A stretch of 63,128 bases of DNA from Akkermansia muciniphila (lineage in GTDB: Bacteria; Verrucomicrobiota; Verrucomicrobiia; Limisphaerales; UBA9464): assembly GCA_945861565.1 (NCBI GenBank), contig CAMAUY010000020.1, positions 1-63,128 on the forward strand, written 5' to 3'. The translations under genes and the position numbers were made by a program. A model generated the notes under the pieces. It was not told where the DNA came from. It worked only from the letters and a program-made list of their open reading frames with translations, and did no database searches. Positions 19,808-28,656 of this stretch are shown here, one piece after another (the stretch's first letter is position 1; each line of letters begins with the position of its first letter).

Positions 19808-21172
19808 ATGCTAAAAATCCTCGCCCCGGCAGACCGCGGTCGTCCGTTCTGCGACGGCGTCTCGCGGCGTAATTTTCTGAAGATCGGCGGTTTGGGGGCG
19901 ATTGGCCTCTCGTTACCCGATCTTCTCGCGCTGGAAGCCCAGGCGGGCATTCGTAATTCGCACAAGTCGGTGATCCTCATCTACCTCGTAGGGGGGCCGC
20001 CGCATCAGGACATGTTCGACCTCAAGCCGAACGCGCCGCGCGAGATCGCCGGACCGCACAAGCCGATCGGCACGAATGTGGCGGGCATTCAGATCTGCGA
20101 GCTGTTCCCTCGCATGGCCCGGATGATGGACAAGTTTGTGATCATCCGCTCCCTGGTCGGGGCGCAAAGTGACCACGATGCATCCCAGTGCTTTACGGGG
20201 CACAATCTCTCCGAGATCGCGCCGCCGGGTGGTTGGGCTCAGTTTGGCAGCGTGGTGAGCAAGTTGCAGGGCGCAGTGGATGCCGCTGCGCCGCCGTTCG
20301 TGAGCTTGTGCTACGAATGCACCCACGGTCCTTATAACGAGCCCGGTCCCGGTATGTTGGGCGTAGCCAGTTCCGCGTTCCGACCCGTTGGCCCCCGCCG
20401 CGCGGATCTGACGTTGCAGGGAATCACTTACGACCGTCTCACGGATCGCGCGCGTCTGTTGTCCAGCCTCGACCGGTTCCGACGCGACGCCGATTCGAGC
20501 GGAAAGATGGCCGGCATGGACGCCTTCACTCAACAGGCCATGGGCGTCCTCACTTCATCGAAATTGGCGGACGCGCTTGACCTGACCAAGGAGGATCCAC
20601 GCCTCGTCGCGCGCTATGGCACGGGTGACACGGTCAAACGCATCGACGACAACGGGGCACCGCGTGTTCCGCAAAGCTTTCTCGCCGCGCGGCGTTTGGT
20701 CGAAGCGGGTGCCCGCGTCGTGACCGTCAATTATAGCAAGTGGGATTGGCATGGCGGACCGGGCAACGACATTTTCTCCCGTGAACGCGAGGACTTCCCC
20801 ATCTTTGACCAGGGCATCACCGCACTCGTCGAGGACCTTCACCAGCGGGGTCTGGACAAAGACGTCACGGTGCTGGTCTGGGGTGAATTCGGCCGCACGC
20901 CACAAATCAGCGCCGACACCGGGCGAGACCACTGGCCGCGCGTTGCCATGGCATTACTCGCGGGCGGGGGCATGCCCTGCGGACAGGTCATCGGCTCCAC
21001 CGACCGGCTTGGTGGCGAAGCCGACAGCCGCCCGGTGACCTTTCCCGAGGTTTTCGCCACCCTTTACCGTAACCTGGGAATCGACGTGAACACGGCGACC
21101 GTCACCGACGCCAAAGGCCGCCCACACTACCTGGTCGAAGGCGGCGCCCAGCCTCTTCGCGAGTTGTCTTAA
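19808..21172 (+). CDS. DUF1501 protein, Tat-exported
   Basis: This 454-residue protein has a twin-arginine-type signal at residues 19-40 (SRRNFLKIGGLGAIGLSLPDL). The DUF1501 core follows: ILIYLVGGPPHQDMFDLKPN, then FVIIRSLVGAQSDHDASQC, VLVWGEFGRTPQIS and GRDHWPRVAMALLAGGGMP. It differs from the two other DUF1501 proteins here in having no PSD1 partner next to it. Instead an exported Gfo/Idh/MocA oxidoreductase gene starts 122 bases downstream. The biochemical activity of the family is unknown. Confidence 0.88.
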   Translation: MLKILAPADRGRPFCDGVSRRNFLKIGGLGAIGLSLPDLLALEAQAGIRNSHKSVILIYLVGGPPHQDMFDLKPNAPREIAGPHKPIGTNVAGIQICELFPRMARMMDKFVIIRSLVGAQSDHDASQCFTGHNLSEIAPPGGWAQFGSVVSKLQGAVDAAAPPFVSLCYECTHGPYNEPGPGMLGVASSAFRPVGPRRADLTLQGITYDRLTDRARLLSSLDRFRRDADSSGKMAGMDAFTQQAMGVLTSSKLADALDLTKEDPRLVARYGTGDTVKRIDDNGAPRVPQSFLAARRLVEAGARVVTVNYSKWDWHGGPGNDIFSREREDFPIFDQGITALVEDLHQRGLDKDVTVLVWGEFGRTPQISADTGRDHWPRVAMALLAGGGMPCGQVIGSTDRLGGEADSRPVTFPEVFATLYRNLGIDVNTATVTDAKGRPHYLVEGGAQPLRELS

Positions 21173-21294
21173 TGGGCGAGAGTGTGGACTTGGCGCGTCT
21201 GGGGATGGGCTGCAGCGAGTTATTCCGAATTTCAACTCGACCGCCGACGGATCTCGACTTCCGATAATCGGCCTCGGTACGGTGGCGGTTCACC

Positions 21295-22662
21295 ATGAAT
21301 CAACGCCACGTCCTCACTCGACGCACCTTCGTAAAGACCTCGATTGCCTCCCTGGCAACCATCCAGGTGGTTCCGCGGCATGTCCTCGGTGGCCCGGGTC
21401 AAATACCGCCTAGCGAGCGACTCCGTGTGGCCGGCATCGGATGCGGTGGGATGGGAGGCGGAGATATCGCCACGGTGACCAAGCTCGGTGCCGAGATGAT
21501 CGCGCTTTGCGACGTGGACGAGGCCCGTGCGGCCGGAACCTTCAAAGCCCACCCGAAGGCCAAGCGTTACAAGGATTTTCGCGAGATGATCGACAAGGAG
21601 GCGAAGAACATCGACGCCGTCACGGTCGGTACGCCCGATCACATTCATGCCGTCGCTTCGATGGCGGCGATCCGGGCCGGTAAACACGTCTACTGCCAGA
21701 AACCGTTGACTCACACCCTGCAGGAGTGCCGAGAGTTGACGAAGGCGGCCAAGGCGGCCGGCGTGATAACCTCGATGGGCAATCAAGGCCATGCCACGGA
21801 AGGTGCCCGGCTGACCAACGAATGGCTTCAGGCCGGCGTGATTGGGGAGGTGAGGGAAGTGCATTGCTGGTCGGACCGTGCCGGGCGACTTTGGAAACAG
21901 GGAATTGGCCGACCCCACGAAACTCCGGCGGCCCCCTCGTCGCTCGACTGGAACTTGTGGCTGGGGCCGATCCCGGAACGACCCTATCACCCGGCTTATG
22001 CGCCGGTGGGTTGGCGCGGATGGCGGGATTTTGGGACCGGAGCTATGGGCGATATGGGTTGCCACATTATTGACCACCCGGTTTGGGCGCTGCACTTGGG
22101 GGCCCCCACGTCCGTGGAATCTCGCACCACGCTCGACGGGACCCTGCTGGATGGCGGCAAGATCAATTTCGAGACCTATCCCGTCGCGGCGATGATTTAC
22201 TACAACTTTCCCGCCCGCGGCGCGCTGCCCGCGTTGCGAATGATTTGGTATGACGGCGGGTTAATGCCGGCGGCTCCCGAGGAATTGGCGGAGGGTCAGC
22301 CGTTGCCCGACAACGGCGTCCTTTACATCGGCAGCAAGGGAAAGATCTACCATTCATCCCACGGAGGCACGCCTCGAATCCTACCGAAGTCGCTGATGGA
22401 GGCGGCTTCCGCGGTTCCCAAAACCATGCCCCGTTCGCCCGGTCACTACGAAGAATGGGTTTCGGGTTGCAAGACCGGTAAACAGCCGGCAGCCAGCTTC
22501 GCCTATTCAGGCCCGATGACGGAGATCGCGCTCTTGGGTGTACTTTCGCTGCGCGTCCCGGGCGAGCGTCTGGCATGGGATCACGAGAATCTCCGAGTGA
22601 CGAACGCACCGGAAGTCAACGCCTACGTCCGGACCGAGTATCGGAATGGCTGGACGTTATAG
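21295..22662 (+). CDS. Gfo/Idh/MocA oxidoreductase, Tat-exported
   Basis: This 455-residue protein begins with a twin-arginine signal (TRRTFVKTSIASLATIQVV). The Rossmann loop is VAGIGCGGMGGG near residue 48, then ALCDVDE. The catalytic E-K-P motif reads CQKPLTH at about 134-139, so Glu is replaced by Gln while the Lys stays. The C-terminal domain carries WRGWRDFGTGAMGDMGCHIIDHP, typical of the exported verrucomicrobial/planctomycete branch. Such enzymes oxidise or epimerise sugars and keep a tightly bound NAD(P). It follows the DUF1501 gene on the same strand and is convergent with the PQQ dehydrogenase. The substrate is unknown. Confidence 0.9.
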   Translation: MNQRHVLTRRTFVKTSIASLATIQVVPRHVLGGPGQIPPSERLRVAGIGCGGMGGGDIATVTKLGAEMIALCDVDEARAAGTFKAHPKAKRYKDFREMIDKEAKNIDAVTVGTPDHIHAVASMAAIRAGKHVYCQKPLTHTLQECRELTKAAKAAGVITSMGNQGHATEGARLTNEWLQAGVIGEVREVHCWSDRAGRLWKQGIGRPHETPAAPSSLDWNLWLGPIPERPYHPAYAPVGWRGWRDFGTGAMGDMGCHIIDHPVWALHLGAPTSVESRTTLDGTLLDGGKINFETYPVAAMIYYNFPARGALPALRMIWYDGGLMPAAPEELAEGQPLPDNGVLYIGSKGKIYHSSHGGTPRILPKSLMEAASAVPKTMPRSPGHYEEWVSGCKTGKQPAASFAYSGPMTEIALLGVLSLRVPGERLAWDHENLRVTNAPEVNAYVRTEYRNGWTL

Positions 22663-22695
22663 CAGTAGCCTAGATCCTGAATTCTTGTTCGGACA

Positions 22696-24873
22696 TTATG
22701 GCCGGGTGGGCACTTCGGGCAGGGCAAAAGCTACCAGACTGCCACCGGCTGGGCGGCCTGACTTTCCGCCACCTGCGGAGATAACGATATATTGCCGGCC
22801 TTTCACCTTATAAATACTCGGCGTGGCGTTGCCGCTGAAGGGCAGAGGCGCCTGCCAGAGAAGGGCGCCTGTCTTCTTGTCGAAGGCCCGGATGGTTTCG
22901 TCGGCGGTGGCCGCGATAAAGAGGAGTCCCCCCGCCGTGACGACGGGACCGCCGTAATTTTCGGTTCCCGTAGGTGGAATGCCACGAGCCTTTAGTTTGG
23001 CGTATTCGCCGAGCGGCACTTTCCACTTGATTTCACCGGTATTCAAATCGACGGCATTGAGCGTGCCCCAAGGGGGATTAATCGCCGGATAGCCCTCCGG
23101 ATCGAGCCAGCGGCGAAACCCGCCGAATGCATACGAGGAACCATTGCTGGGGGGCCCTGAGGTCCGGGTGCTGTCCTCGCGCCGGGTGCCGGTGACGGGT
23201 GCCGCATCGAGCACGTAATCGAGGATGGCTTCGCGTTGTGCGTCGGGGATCTGATCGAACGCCGGCATCCGCCCGTTCCCTTGCTTGGTAATGAGCGCGA
23301 TCTGCTCGCGTGGACGCCGCTTGATCACATCGATCAGCGATGGAAAACCACCGATGAGATTGCCCGTCTTATCGAGGCCGTGGCAGGCAGCGCAGTAGAG
23401 CATGTATTCCCGCTCGCCTCGCAGCAAGGGCGAGCCGTCGGCGTGCCGCGTCTCCACCATCTGGAGGATCCAGGGCATCTCGTTGATGTTGACGTAATAC
23501 ACCCCGTCGGGATCGGCAGCGCCGCCGCCCCATTCCATACCGCCGTCAAAACCGGGGAACATGATGGTCTCCCTCAGGCTGGGGGCGGGAAAGGGGCCGA
23601 AGTTGGGTGAGACCCGGAGCCGGTCCAAGGTCATCGCTTTGGTTTCGGGCGAAATCGTTGATGCGTCCTTTTCGCCATAGTATTGCCGCATCAGCGGCGC
23701 GGGTTTCGTCGGTATAGGCTGAGTGGGCCAGGCCTGTTCTCCCCGGAGATCCGACTGGGGAACCGGTTTCTCTTCGATCGGCCAGAGCGGGGTTCCGGTC
23801 ACACGATTGAAGACAAATAGCAGGCCGTGTTTGGTCCCTTGAGCCACCGCGTCGATCTTCTTGCCGCCGTGGTTCACCGTCAAGAGGACCGGAGGACACG
23901 GCAGATCCTTGTCGAGCAGGTCGTGGTGGACGATCTGGAAATGCCACAGGCGCTTTCCGGTGGCCGCATTCAGAGCGACAAGACTGTTGGCGAATAAGTT
24001 CATCCCGTGACGCTTGCCGCCATAGAAATCGGGCTCCGCCGTCTTGGTCGCGATATAGACAATGCCGCGCTTTTCATCGAGAGATTGACCACTCCATGGC
24101 ATCAAACCGGTGGCAGTTTTGTAGGCATCCTCCGGCCAAGTTTCGTAACCCACTTCGCCGGGACGTGGAATCAGATGGAAGATCCAGCGGCGTTGACCTG
24201 TCCGGACATCGAAGGCCCGAACCGCTCCCGGTCCGCCGAGTCCGCCGAGGATCAAGAGGTCCTGGTAGATTATTCCCGGTGTATTGAGACCGATATTGGG
24301 CAGACCGTCGACATCCAGTCCCGTGCCGAGATGGATGGAGCCATTTTCTCCGAAGCTGCGGACGGGCGTGCCGGTCTTTGGATCGAGTGCGAAGAGGTAG
24401 TTCCCTGCGGAGGTAAAGAGACGTTGTTCGGCCCCCGATTTGCTCTGCCAGTAGACGAGCCCGCGTTGCCGTCCGCCGCCCGCTCCAGAACGCTCCGTAG
24501 CTGGATTCCATTTCCAAAGCTCGATCCCGGTGGCGGCGTCCAGCGCGATGACCTTGCGGGTCGGCGAGGGGGTGTAGAGCACCCCGTTGATGATCAGGTT
24601 ATTCGCCTGATACTCACCCTTGTCCCCGGTGTCGTAGGTCCACGCGACCTTGAGTTGTTTTACGTTCGTCCGGTTGACTTGACGTAGCGGCGAATAGAGG
24701 CTGCGACCTTTATCGCCTAAATACGCGGGCCAGTCTGTGTTCGCCCGTGAGGAAGCGGTCCGGGAGGCGAGCGAGTCCGTCCCGTTGGCACCGAAGCTGA
24801 TCAGAGAAAACCCCACCAGACCGAGCAGGCCAAGTGGCAGAGCAATAAGGCGTAAAGGGAAACTCAGGTTCAT
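22696..24873 (-). CDS. PQQ-dependent dehydrogenase with internal cytochrome c domain
   Basis: This 725-residue protein has an N-terminal hydrophobic signal or anchor (LRLIALPLGLLGLVGFSLI). An eight-bladed quinoprotein propeller of the membrane glucose dehydrogenase type follows, beginning with DWPAYLGDKGRSLYSPLRQVN and continuing with repeated DAATGIELWKW-like blades. A c-type cytochrome domain is inserted before the last blades: CAACHGLDKTG near residue 492, followed by GGFPSLIDV. The propeller resumes at PPWGTLNAVDLNTGEIKW. It probably oxidises a sugar or alcohol in the periplasm and passes electrons through its haem. I prefer ATG 24873 over the start at 24900. It is divergent from the Gfo/Idh/MocA gene at 25147. 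Confidence 0.88.
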   Translation of the reverse strand: MNLSFPLRLIALPLGLLGLVGFSLISFGANGTDSLASRTASSRANTDWPAYLGDKGRSLYSPLRQVNRTNVKQLKVAWTYDTGDKGEYQANNLIINGVLYTPSPTRKVIALDAATGIELWKWNPATERSGAGGGRQRGLVYWQSKSGAEQRLFTSAGNYLFALDPKTGTPVRSFGENGSIHLGTGLDVDGLPNIGLNTPGIIYQDLLILGGLGGPGAVRAFDVRTGQRRWIFHLIPRPGEVGYETWPEDAYKTATGLMPWSGQSLDEKRGIVYIATKTAEPDFYGGKRHGMNLFANSLVALNAATGKRLWHFQIVHHDLLDKDLPCPPVLLTVNHGGKKIDAVAQGTKHGLLFVFNRVTGTPLWPIEEKPVPQSDLRGEQAWPTQPIPTKPAPLMRQYYGEKDASTISPETKAMTLDRLRVSPNFGPFPAPSLRETIMFPGFDGGMEWGGGAADPDGVYYVNINEMPWILQMVETRHADGSPLLRGEREYMLYCAACHGLDKTGNLIGGFPSLIDVIKRRPREQIALITKQGNGRMPAFDQIPDAQREAILDYVLDAAPVTGTRREDSTRTSGPPSNGSSYAFGGFRRWLDPEGYPAINPPWGTLNAVDLNTGEIKWKVPLGEYAKLKARGIPPTGTENYGGPVVTAGGLLFIAATADETIRAFDKKTGALLWQAPLPFSGNATPSIYKVKGRQYIVISAGGGKSGRPAGGSLVAFALPEVPTRP

Positions 24874-24898
24874 GCTTAGAAAAATGGCGGTTCGCACC

Positions 24899-24944
24899 AA
24901 TCTGTCGGCGGTTTTGAGTGATTTGAAGGAGTAAATTGTGGAAT
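24899..24944. repeat. About 45 bp dispersed repeat, copy 1
   Basis: This stretch matches the reverse complement of 57255-57303 at roughly 33 of 40 positions, with AGTGATTTGAAGGAG identical in both. It lies between the divergent PQQ dehydrogenase and Gfo/Idh/MocA genes. It is non-coding and its role is unknown. Confidence 0.55.
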
Positions 24945-25146
24945 CGATCCCTGGGCCCGTGGATACCGACTAGACAGGAAGGGCTGGACGCCAGTCCACG
25001 GCTCCGATTCGTTCAGGATCCGGTCGAAGACCTCGAAATGTCGCCGTTGTTGAAGGTCGGGCGGTTGGCAGACATGGGGTCTCTCGTGATTGACAATATC
25101 TTGCGTGCAACGGCGGACGGACCGCGGTAGAAACTGGCACCCGCCT

Positions 25147-26523
25147 ATGAAGACAAAACCATTCTCTCCGTCATCGCCACCGTCCGGAGCGCTGTCCCGG
25201 CGTCACTTTTCCAAATTGCTTGCGACCTCCGCGCTGGGCGCGGTGACGGCCCCGGCGTTCCTGCGCGGCCAAAACCTCAACCAAAAACTAAACATCGCCG
25301 TCATTGGCGCCGGTGGGCGGGGTGGCAGCAACATGGCCGACGTCGGCAAGAGCGAAAATATTGTCGCCGTGTGCGACGTCGCCGAGTCGGCACTGGACTC
25401 GGCTCAGAGGAAATTTCCCCAGGCGAAGCGATTCACGGACTTCCGCAAGCTTTACGAAATCGAGAAGGAATTCGATGCCGTGGTGGTAAGCACCTGTGAA
25501 CATACCCACGCATTCGCGACACTGCCGGCGCTCAAGCTGGGCAAGCACGTCTATTGTGAGAAGCCGCTCACCTACAACATTTGGGAGGCGCGCGTGATCC
25601 GTGAGGCCGCGGCCAAGGCGAAGGTCGCCACGCAGATGGGCACGCAGATTCACGCGGGCGACAACTATCGGCGCGTGGTCGAGTTGGTGCAGAGCGGCGC
25701 GATCGGCCCGGTGCGCGAGGTGCATGTGTGGGTCGGGCGCGCGTGGGGGCGTCAGTCTGCAGAAGCCGCCGAGAAGAACCACGATATCGTCAGTGTGCGT
25801 GAGCGTCCCACCGAGACGTCGCCTATGCCAAAGGGACTCGACTGGGATCTGTGGCTCGGACCCGCTCCTTACCGTCCGTTCAATCACGTTTATTACCCGG
25901 GGCCGAAGTGGTATCGCTGGTGGGATTTCGGCAATGGCACGATGAGTGACCTCGGCTCGCACTGGAACGACCTGCCCTTCTGGGCACTGAAACTGAAGGC
26001 TCCGCTGACCATCGAAGCGGGCGGGCCGCCGCCGCATCCCGAGATTGCGCCGGCTTCGATGCACGCGACCTACGAGTATGGCGCGCGTGGCGAATTGCCG
26101 CCGGTGCGATTGACGTGGCATCAGGGCGAGGACAAACCGGAGATCTGGACCGCGGGTGGCATTCCGAAGTGGGAAAGTGGTGTGCTTTTCATCGGCTCGA
26201 ACGGACGCATGTTGGTCTCCAGTTACGACAAACATCTTCTGCTGCCCGAGAAAGGGTTTGTCGATTTCAAGCGTCCGGAACCGTTTATCGCGAAATCCAT
26301 TGGCCATCACGCGGAATGGATTCGTGCGTGCAAGACTGGCGAACCGACCACCTGCAACTTTCAATATGCCGGCTGGCTGACCGAGGCGAACCACCTCGGC
26401 AACGTGGCCTATCGCGCCGGCCAAAAGCTGGAGTGGGATTCGGCCAAACTCCGCGCGACCAACACACGGGCGGCGGACACGTTCATTCGCCGCGAGTATC
26501 GCGCGGGGTGGCAGTTGTCGTAG
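25147..26523 (+). CDS. Gfo/Idh/MocA oxidoreductase, Tat-exported
   Basis: This 458-residue protein has a twin-arginine signal ([21 protein letters not shown]). The nucleotide-binding loop is [13 protein letters not shown] near residue 50, followed by VAVCDVAES. The catalytic motif is intact (CEKPLTY at about 138). The C-terminal half contains [23 protein letters not shown]. It is a paralogue of the proteins at 21295 and 40329. I chose ATG 25147; the upstream start at 25090 adds 19 residues without a signal. It ends against a broken toxin gene on the other strand, whose 3' end has been lost at this boundary. Confidence 0.9.
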   Translation: MKTKPFSPSSPPSGALSRRHFSKLLATSALGAVTAPAFLRGQNLNQKLNIAVIGAGGRGGSNMADVGKSENIVAVCDVAESALDSAQRKFPQAKRFTDFRKLYEIEKEFDAVVVSTCEHTHAFATLPALKLGKHVYCEKPLTYNIWEARVIREAAAKAKVATQMGTQIHAGDNYRRVVELVQSGAIGPVREVHVWVGRAWGRQSAEAAEKNHDIVSVRERPTETSPMPKGLDWDLWLGPAPYRPFNHVYYPGPKWYRWWDFGNGTMSDLGSHWNDLPFWALKLKAPLTIEAGGPPPHPEIAPASMHATYEYGARGELPPVRLTWHQGEDKPEIWTAGGIPKWESGVLFIGSNGRMLVSSYDKHLLLPEKGFVDFKRPEPFIAKSIGHHAEWIRACKTGEPTTCNFQYAGWLTEANHLGNVAYRAGQKLEWDSAKLRATNTRAADTFIRREYRAGWQLS

Positions 26524-26534
26524 CCAATTCCCAA

Positions 26535-26613
26535 GGGGAACCGCCTCGAAACCATTGGCGCGCAGCAGCGGCACCCAGTCGGGCGGCAAATTCATGTCGA
26601 CGACCAATCTCAC
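26535..26613 (-). pseudogene. DUF5615 PIN-like toxin, N-terminal remnant
   Basis: About 25 residues starting at a GTG (26611-26613) read MRLVVDMNLPPDWVPLLRANG, the typical opening of DUF5615 PIN-like toxins with its first acidic residue. Homology stops near 26535, where the frame enters the tail region of the neighbouring oxidoreductase gene. The GTG overlaps the antitoxin stop (GTGA), as in intact DUF433/DUF5615 pairs. The rest of the toxin, normally about 110 residues, is gone. Confidence 0.7.
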
Positions 26614-26839
26614 GCCATGGCTAGGGGCACCTCAATCTCCTCGACACGCCACGCGGCGTAGGACAGCGCTTCGCGGATGTCGTCGGCCTCAAGATAAGGA
26701 TAAAGACGTAAAATCTCTTCGGTGCAGCGACCTGCGGCGACAAGGCTGACGAGGGTGCCAACGGTGACGCGAAGCCCGCGGATGCAGGGCTTGCCGCCAT
26801 GATGTTTGGATCGTGCGTGATGCGAGTGAGAGCTGGCAT
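26610..26839 (-). pseudogene. DUF433 antitoxin, frameshifted
   Basis: The start MPALTRITHDPNIM lies in one frame (from ATG 26839). The continuation GGKPCIRGLRVTVGTLVSLV and the rest of the domain lie in another. One base appears to be missing near 26797-26802: intact relatives read NIMGGKPCIRG, which one extra G would restore. DUF433 proteins are antitoxins of DUF5615 PIN-like toxins, and the partner remnant overlaps its 3' end. The module is dead on both sides. A sequencing or assembly error could explain the frameshift but not the missing toxin. Confidence 0.75.
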
Positions 26840-27050
26840 GGGGTGATGCTACTGGAAAACTTCGGGCACTGGACGCTGATTTTCGTGGCATGAGAAAACG
26901 GCCGAAGCCCAGCGACCCGGCCCAAGACGCCCAGATTGCAGCCGAGGCGCAACGGTCAGATCGGCGCAGTGGACGTGCAGCTTGTGACCGCGGATGTCGA
27001 CAGCGACGCTTGGCGGGGGACCGGACGGCAGTGTTTGAGCGTCACAGGGA

Positions 27051-27344
27051 TCAAGTGCGCCGAACTCGCGGCGTCGGGCGGCGGTTCGGCGGAGCGGATG
27101 GTTCGGCTAATTTCAACGGTGCCGTGGCGGCGAGCCGCTCGGCGATCCATACCTTAATGAGAGACTGCCTGGGCACTCCGATTCGGCCTGCCTCCAGATC
27201 CAGTCTCACCAGCATCCACTCCGGAAAGTCGACATTGACGCGCTTCGCCTGTTGACCGGGGCGCACCGCTTTGGCGAGATCGAGATAGGGCAGGATATCC
27301 TCCTTCCCCTCATTGAACAGCTTATCCAGTTCTTTTGCCTTCAT
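27051..27344 (-). CDS. CopG/BrnA-like antitoxin
   Basis: This 97-residue protein begins MKAKELDKLFNEGKEDIL and contains KRVNVDFPEWMLVRLDLEA, then GVPRQSLIKVWIAERL. This is the ribbon-helix-helix core of the CopG-type antitoxins paired with BrnT toxins. The last 20 residues are Pro/Arg-rich and not family-like, so the C-terminus may have been altered. It overlaps by 23 bases the end of a BrnT-like fragment, in the usual toxin-antitoxin order. The reading frame is open, but its toxin is truncated, so it may be an orphan antitoxin. Confidence 0.75.
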   Translation of the reverse strand: MKAKELDKLFNEGKEDILPYLDLAKAVRPGQQAKRVNVDFPEWMLVRLDLEAGRIGVPRQSLIKVWIAERLAATAPLKLAEPSAPPNRRPTPRVRRT

Positions 27345-27558
27345 ACATATACATTTCGTTAGGTCGAGCCTGCCTCACGGAGATGAGGCGCACGTGGTTT
27401 CCGCGAAGCGTGTAGAACGCAGCCCACACCTTCCCGCGATGCCGGGCGAGGATGGCCCAGCGGGGCTCGGAGTCGCTCCGGGCGGGAACGACCAACCGGG
27501 CATCGTCCTCCCAGAGTTCCTTTGGAGGAATCCTGATGCGCGTCAATGCTGCGAGCAA
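27322..27558 (-). pseudogene. BrnT-like toxin, C-terminal fragment
   Basis: About 60 residues (LWEDDARLVVPARSDSEPRW, then GKVWAAFYTLRGNHVRLISV and RQARPNE) match the C-terminal two thirds of BrnT family ribonuclease toxins. The N-terminal strand and helix are absent: upstream the sequence turns, in another frame, into the start of an unrelated SRPBCC protein. The antitoxin gene overlaps its end. It is probably inactive. Confidence 0.65.
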
Positions 27559-27616
27559 GGTCGAACACTCGCTCTCGCGGAGCGCGAATTACGGTGAATA
27601 GTTTGATGACTGGCAT
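27530..27616 (-). pseudogene. SRPBCC (polyketide cyclase-like) N-terminal fragment
   Basis: MPVIKLFTVIRAPRERVFDL followed by ARSIDAHQ is the characteristic first strand and helix of SRPBCC-fold cyclase-like proteins. Only about 28 residues are left before the sequence switches, around 27515-27540, to BrnT-like coding in a different frame. It is an illegitimate junction between two genes. Confidence 0.6.
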
Positions 27617-27774
27617 GGCGTTGAAACACCTAACTGTGGATTACCTCCTCCGGTTTGGGGTGATATTGGAACACGTTGTCATGGATTGTCCCCCTAGGAA
27701 TCTCCAGTTCGTCGACTTATTGATAATTATTAAGTTCTGTGCCTTGTTCCAGGCGGCTGGAAGCCACCTTCACT

Positions 27775-27848
27775 GTCAGGCAGGGATGCCTGACGCCACG
27801 TGGCGGCGGGCATCCTGCCCGCCCCTAAGCCGGGCTTCCCAGCCCGGC
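27775..27848. repeat. Array of four back-to-back palindromes
   Basis: Three perfect 8 bp stems with 3-4 base loops occur in 74 bases: GTCAGGCA ggga TGCCTGAC (27775-27794), GGCGGGCA tcc TGCCCGCC (27805-27823) and GCCGGGCT tccc AGCCCGGC (27829-27848). The palindrome GCCACGTGGC (27795-27804) lies between the first two. The surrounding 27617-27954 holds no gene that I can support. A transcription terminator role is possible, but no T-run follows. Confidence 0.8.
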
Positions 27849-27954
27849 GGAAATGGGCGAGTGGTGGAAACCACCCCACGATCCTAACGTCGCCGGTCAA
27901 AGGTGCAACAGCTCCCTACCATTTGAGGCGGTCATTACCGTTCACCGCCGACGT

Positions 27955-28656
27955 TCAATTGCCGCCGGAAAGCCGTGAGTCACGCCAGAAACTGGCGCTC
28001 ATATCGAGCATGAGGCGGTTGCGCCCCCGGGCGTGCACGGCACGGCCTGACAACACCGGCGCAACACTCGGGATCGTGTTCGGGAAATAGGCGTCGACCG
28101 CGAGCTCGACCTCCGAAAGTCCAGACGGCTGACCGACGGTCGGATTGTTGGCCAGCCGCAGATCACTCAACGCGTCGTCGGAAGTCTTGTTCCAGAAATT
28201 ATCAATGGGGACCGGTTCCGAATCGCGATCGAATCGCCAAAGCCAGTACCCGGTTGTCGTCATCGCATCTTCTGTGCGAATACTTTGGATTACCTGCGGC
28301 ACATCCCGGAGAGAGGATGCGGCGACGCCTGGGCACATCCACGCGGCGGTGTGGCCCAAGTAGTTGGTAAGTGTCACGGCGGCCCAACCCGCGCGGGGAT
28401 CCGAGGGCGGCCAGTCCATCCACGGGCGATAACCGAGCGCGGTTTTCAATTCGCGCCGGTCCGGGAAACGGTCGTTGTGCTCGCCCAGATACATCGAGAA
28501 TGCGAATCCGATTTGTCGCAGATTGGAAAGGCACGCGGACTGACGTGCCTTTTGTTTTGCCTTTCCGAGCACGGGCAAAAGCAGGGAAGCCAGAATCGCA
28601 ATAATAGCAATTACCACGAGCAGTTCGATCAACGTGAAGGCGCGTCTCGCCGTCAC
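27955..28656 (-). CDS. Pseudopilin-like protein, last gene of the eight-gene operon
   Basis: This 233-residue protein has a very short leader (MTARRA), then [20 protein letters not shown]. The residue before the cleavage site is Ala rather than Gly, which prepilin peptidases tolerate less well. The soluble domain ([20 protein letters not shown], then WMDWPPSD, and [10 protein letters not shown]) lacks the H-X9-DG motif of the other pseudopilins here, so it is a distinct subfamily. Its GTG start overlaps the stop of the upstream DUF1501 gene (GTGA), which implies translational coupling. It is probably anchored by the N-terminal helix. Confidence 0.8.
   Translation of the reverse strand: MTARRAFTLIELLVVIAIIAILASLLLPVLGKAKQKARQSACLSNLRQIGFAFSMYLGEHNDRFPDRRELKTALGYRPWMDWPPSDPRAGWAAVTLTNYLGHTAAWMCPGVAASSLRDVPQVIQSIRTEDAMTTTGYWLWRFDRDSEPVPIDNFWNKTSDDALSDLRLANNPTVGQPSGLSEVELAVDAYFPNTIPSVAPVLSGRAVHARGRNRLMLDMSASFWRDSRLSGGN

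Noticed and set aside
25288-26613. 441-codon minus-strand frame opposite the Gfo/Idh/MocA gene
   Set aside because: Only its first 25 or so residues, beyond the oxidoreductase, are real (DUF5615 remnant). The rest is a shadow.
27775-27848. Hairpin row considered as a CRISPR array
   Set aside because: The units are different palindromes without a common repeat sequence or spacers, and no cas genes are present.
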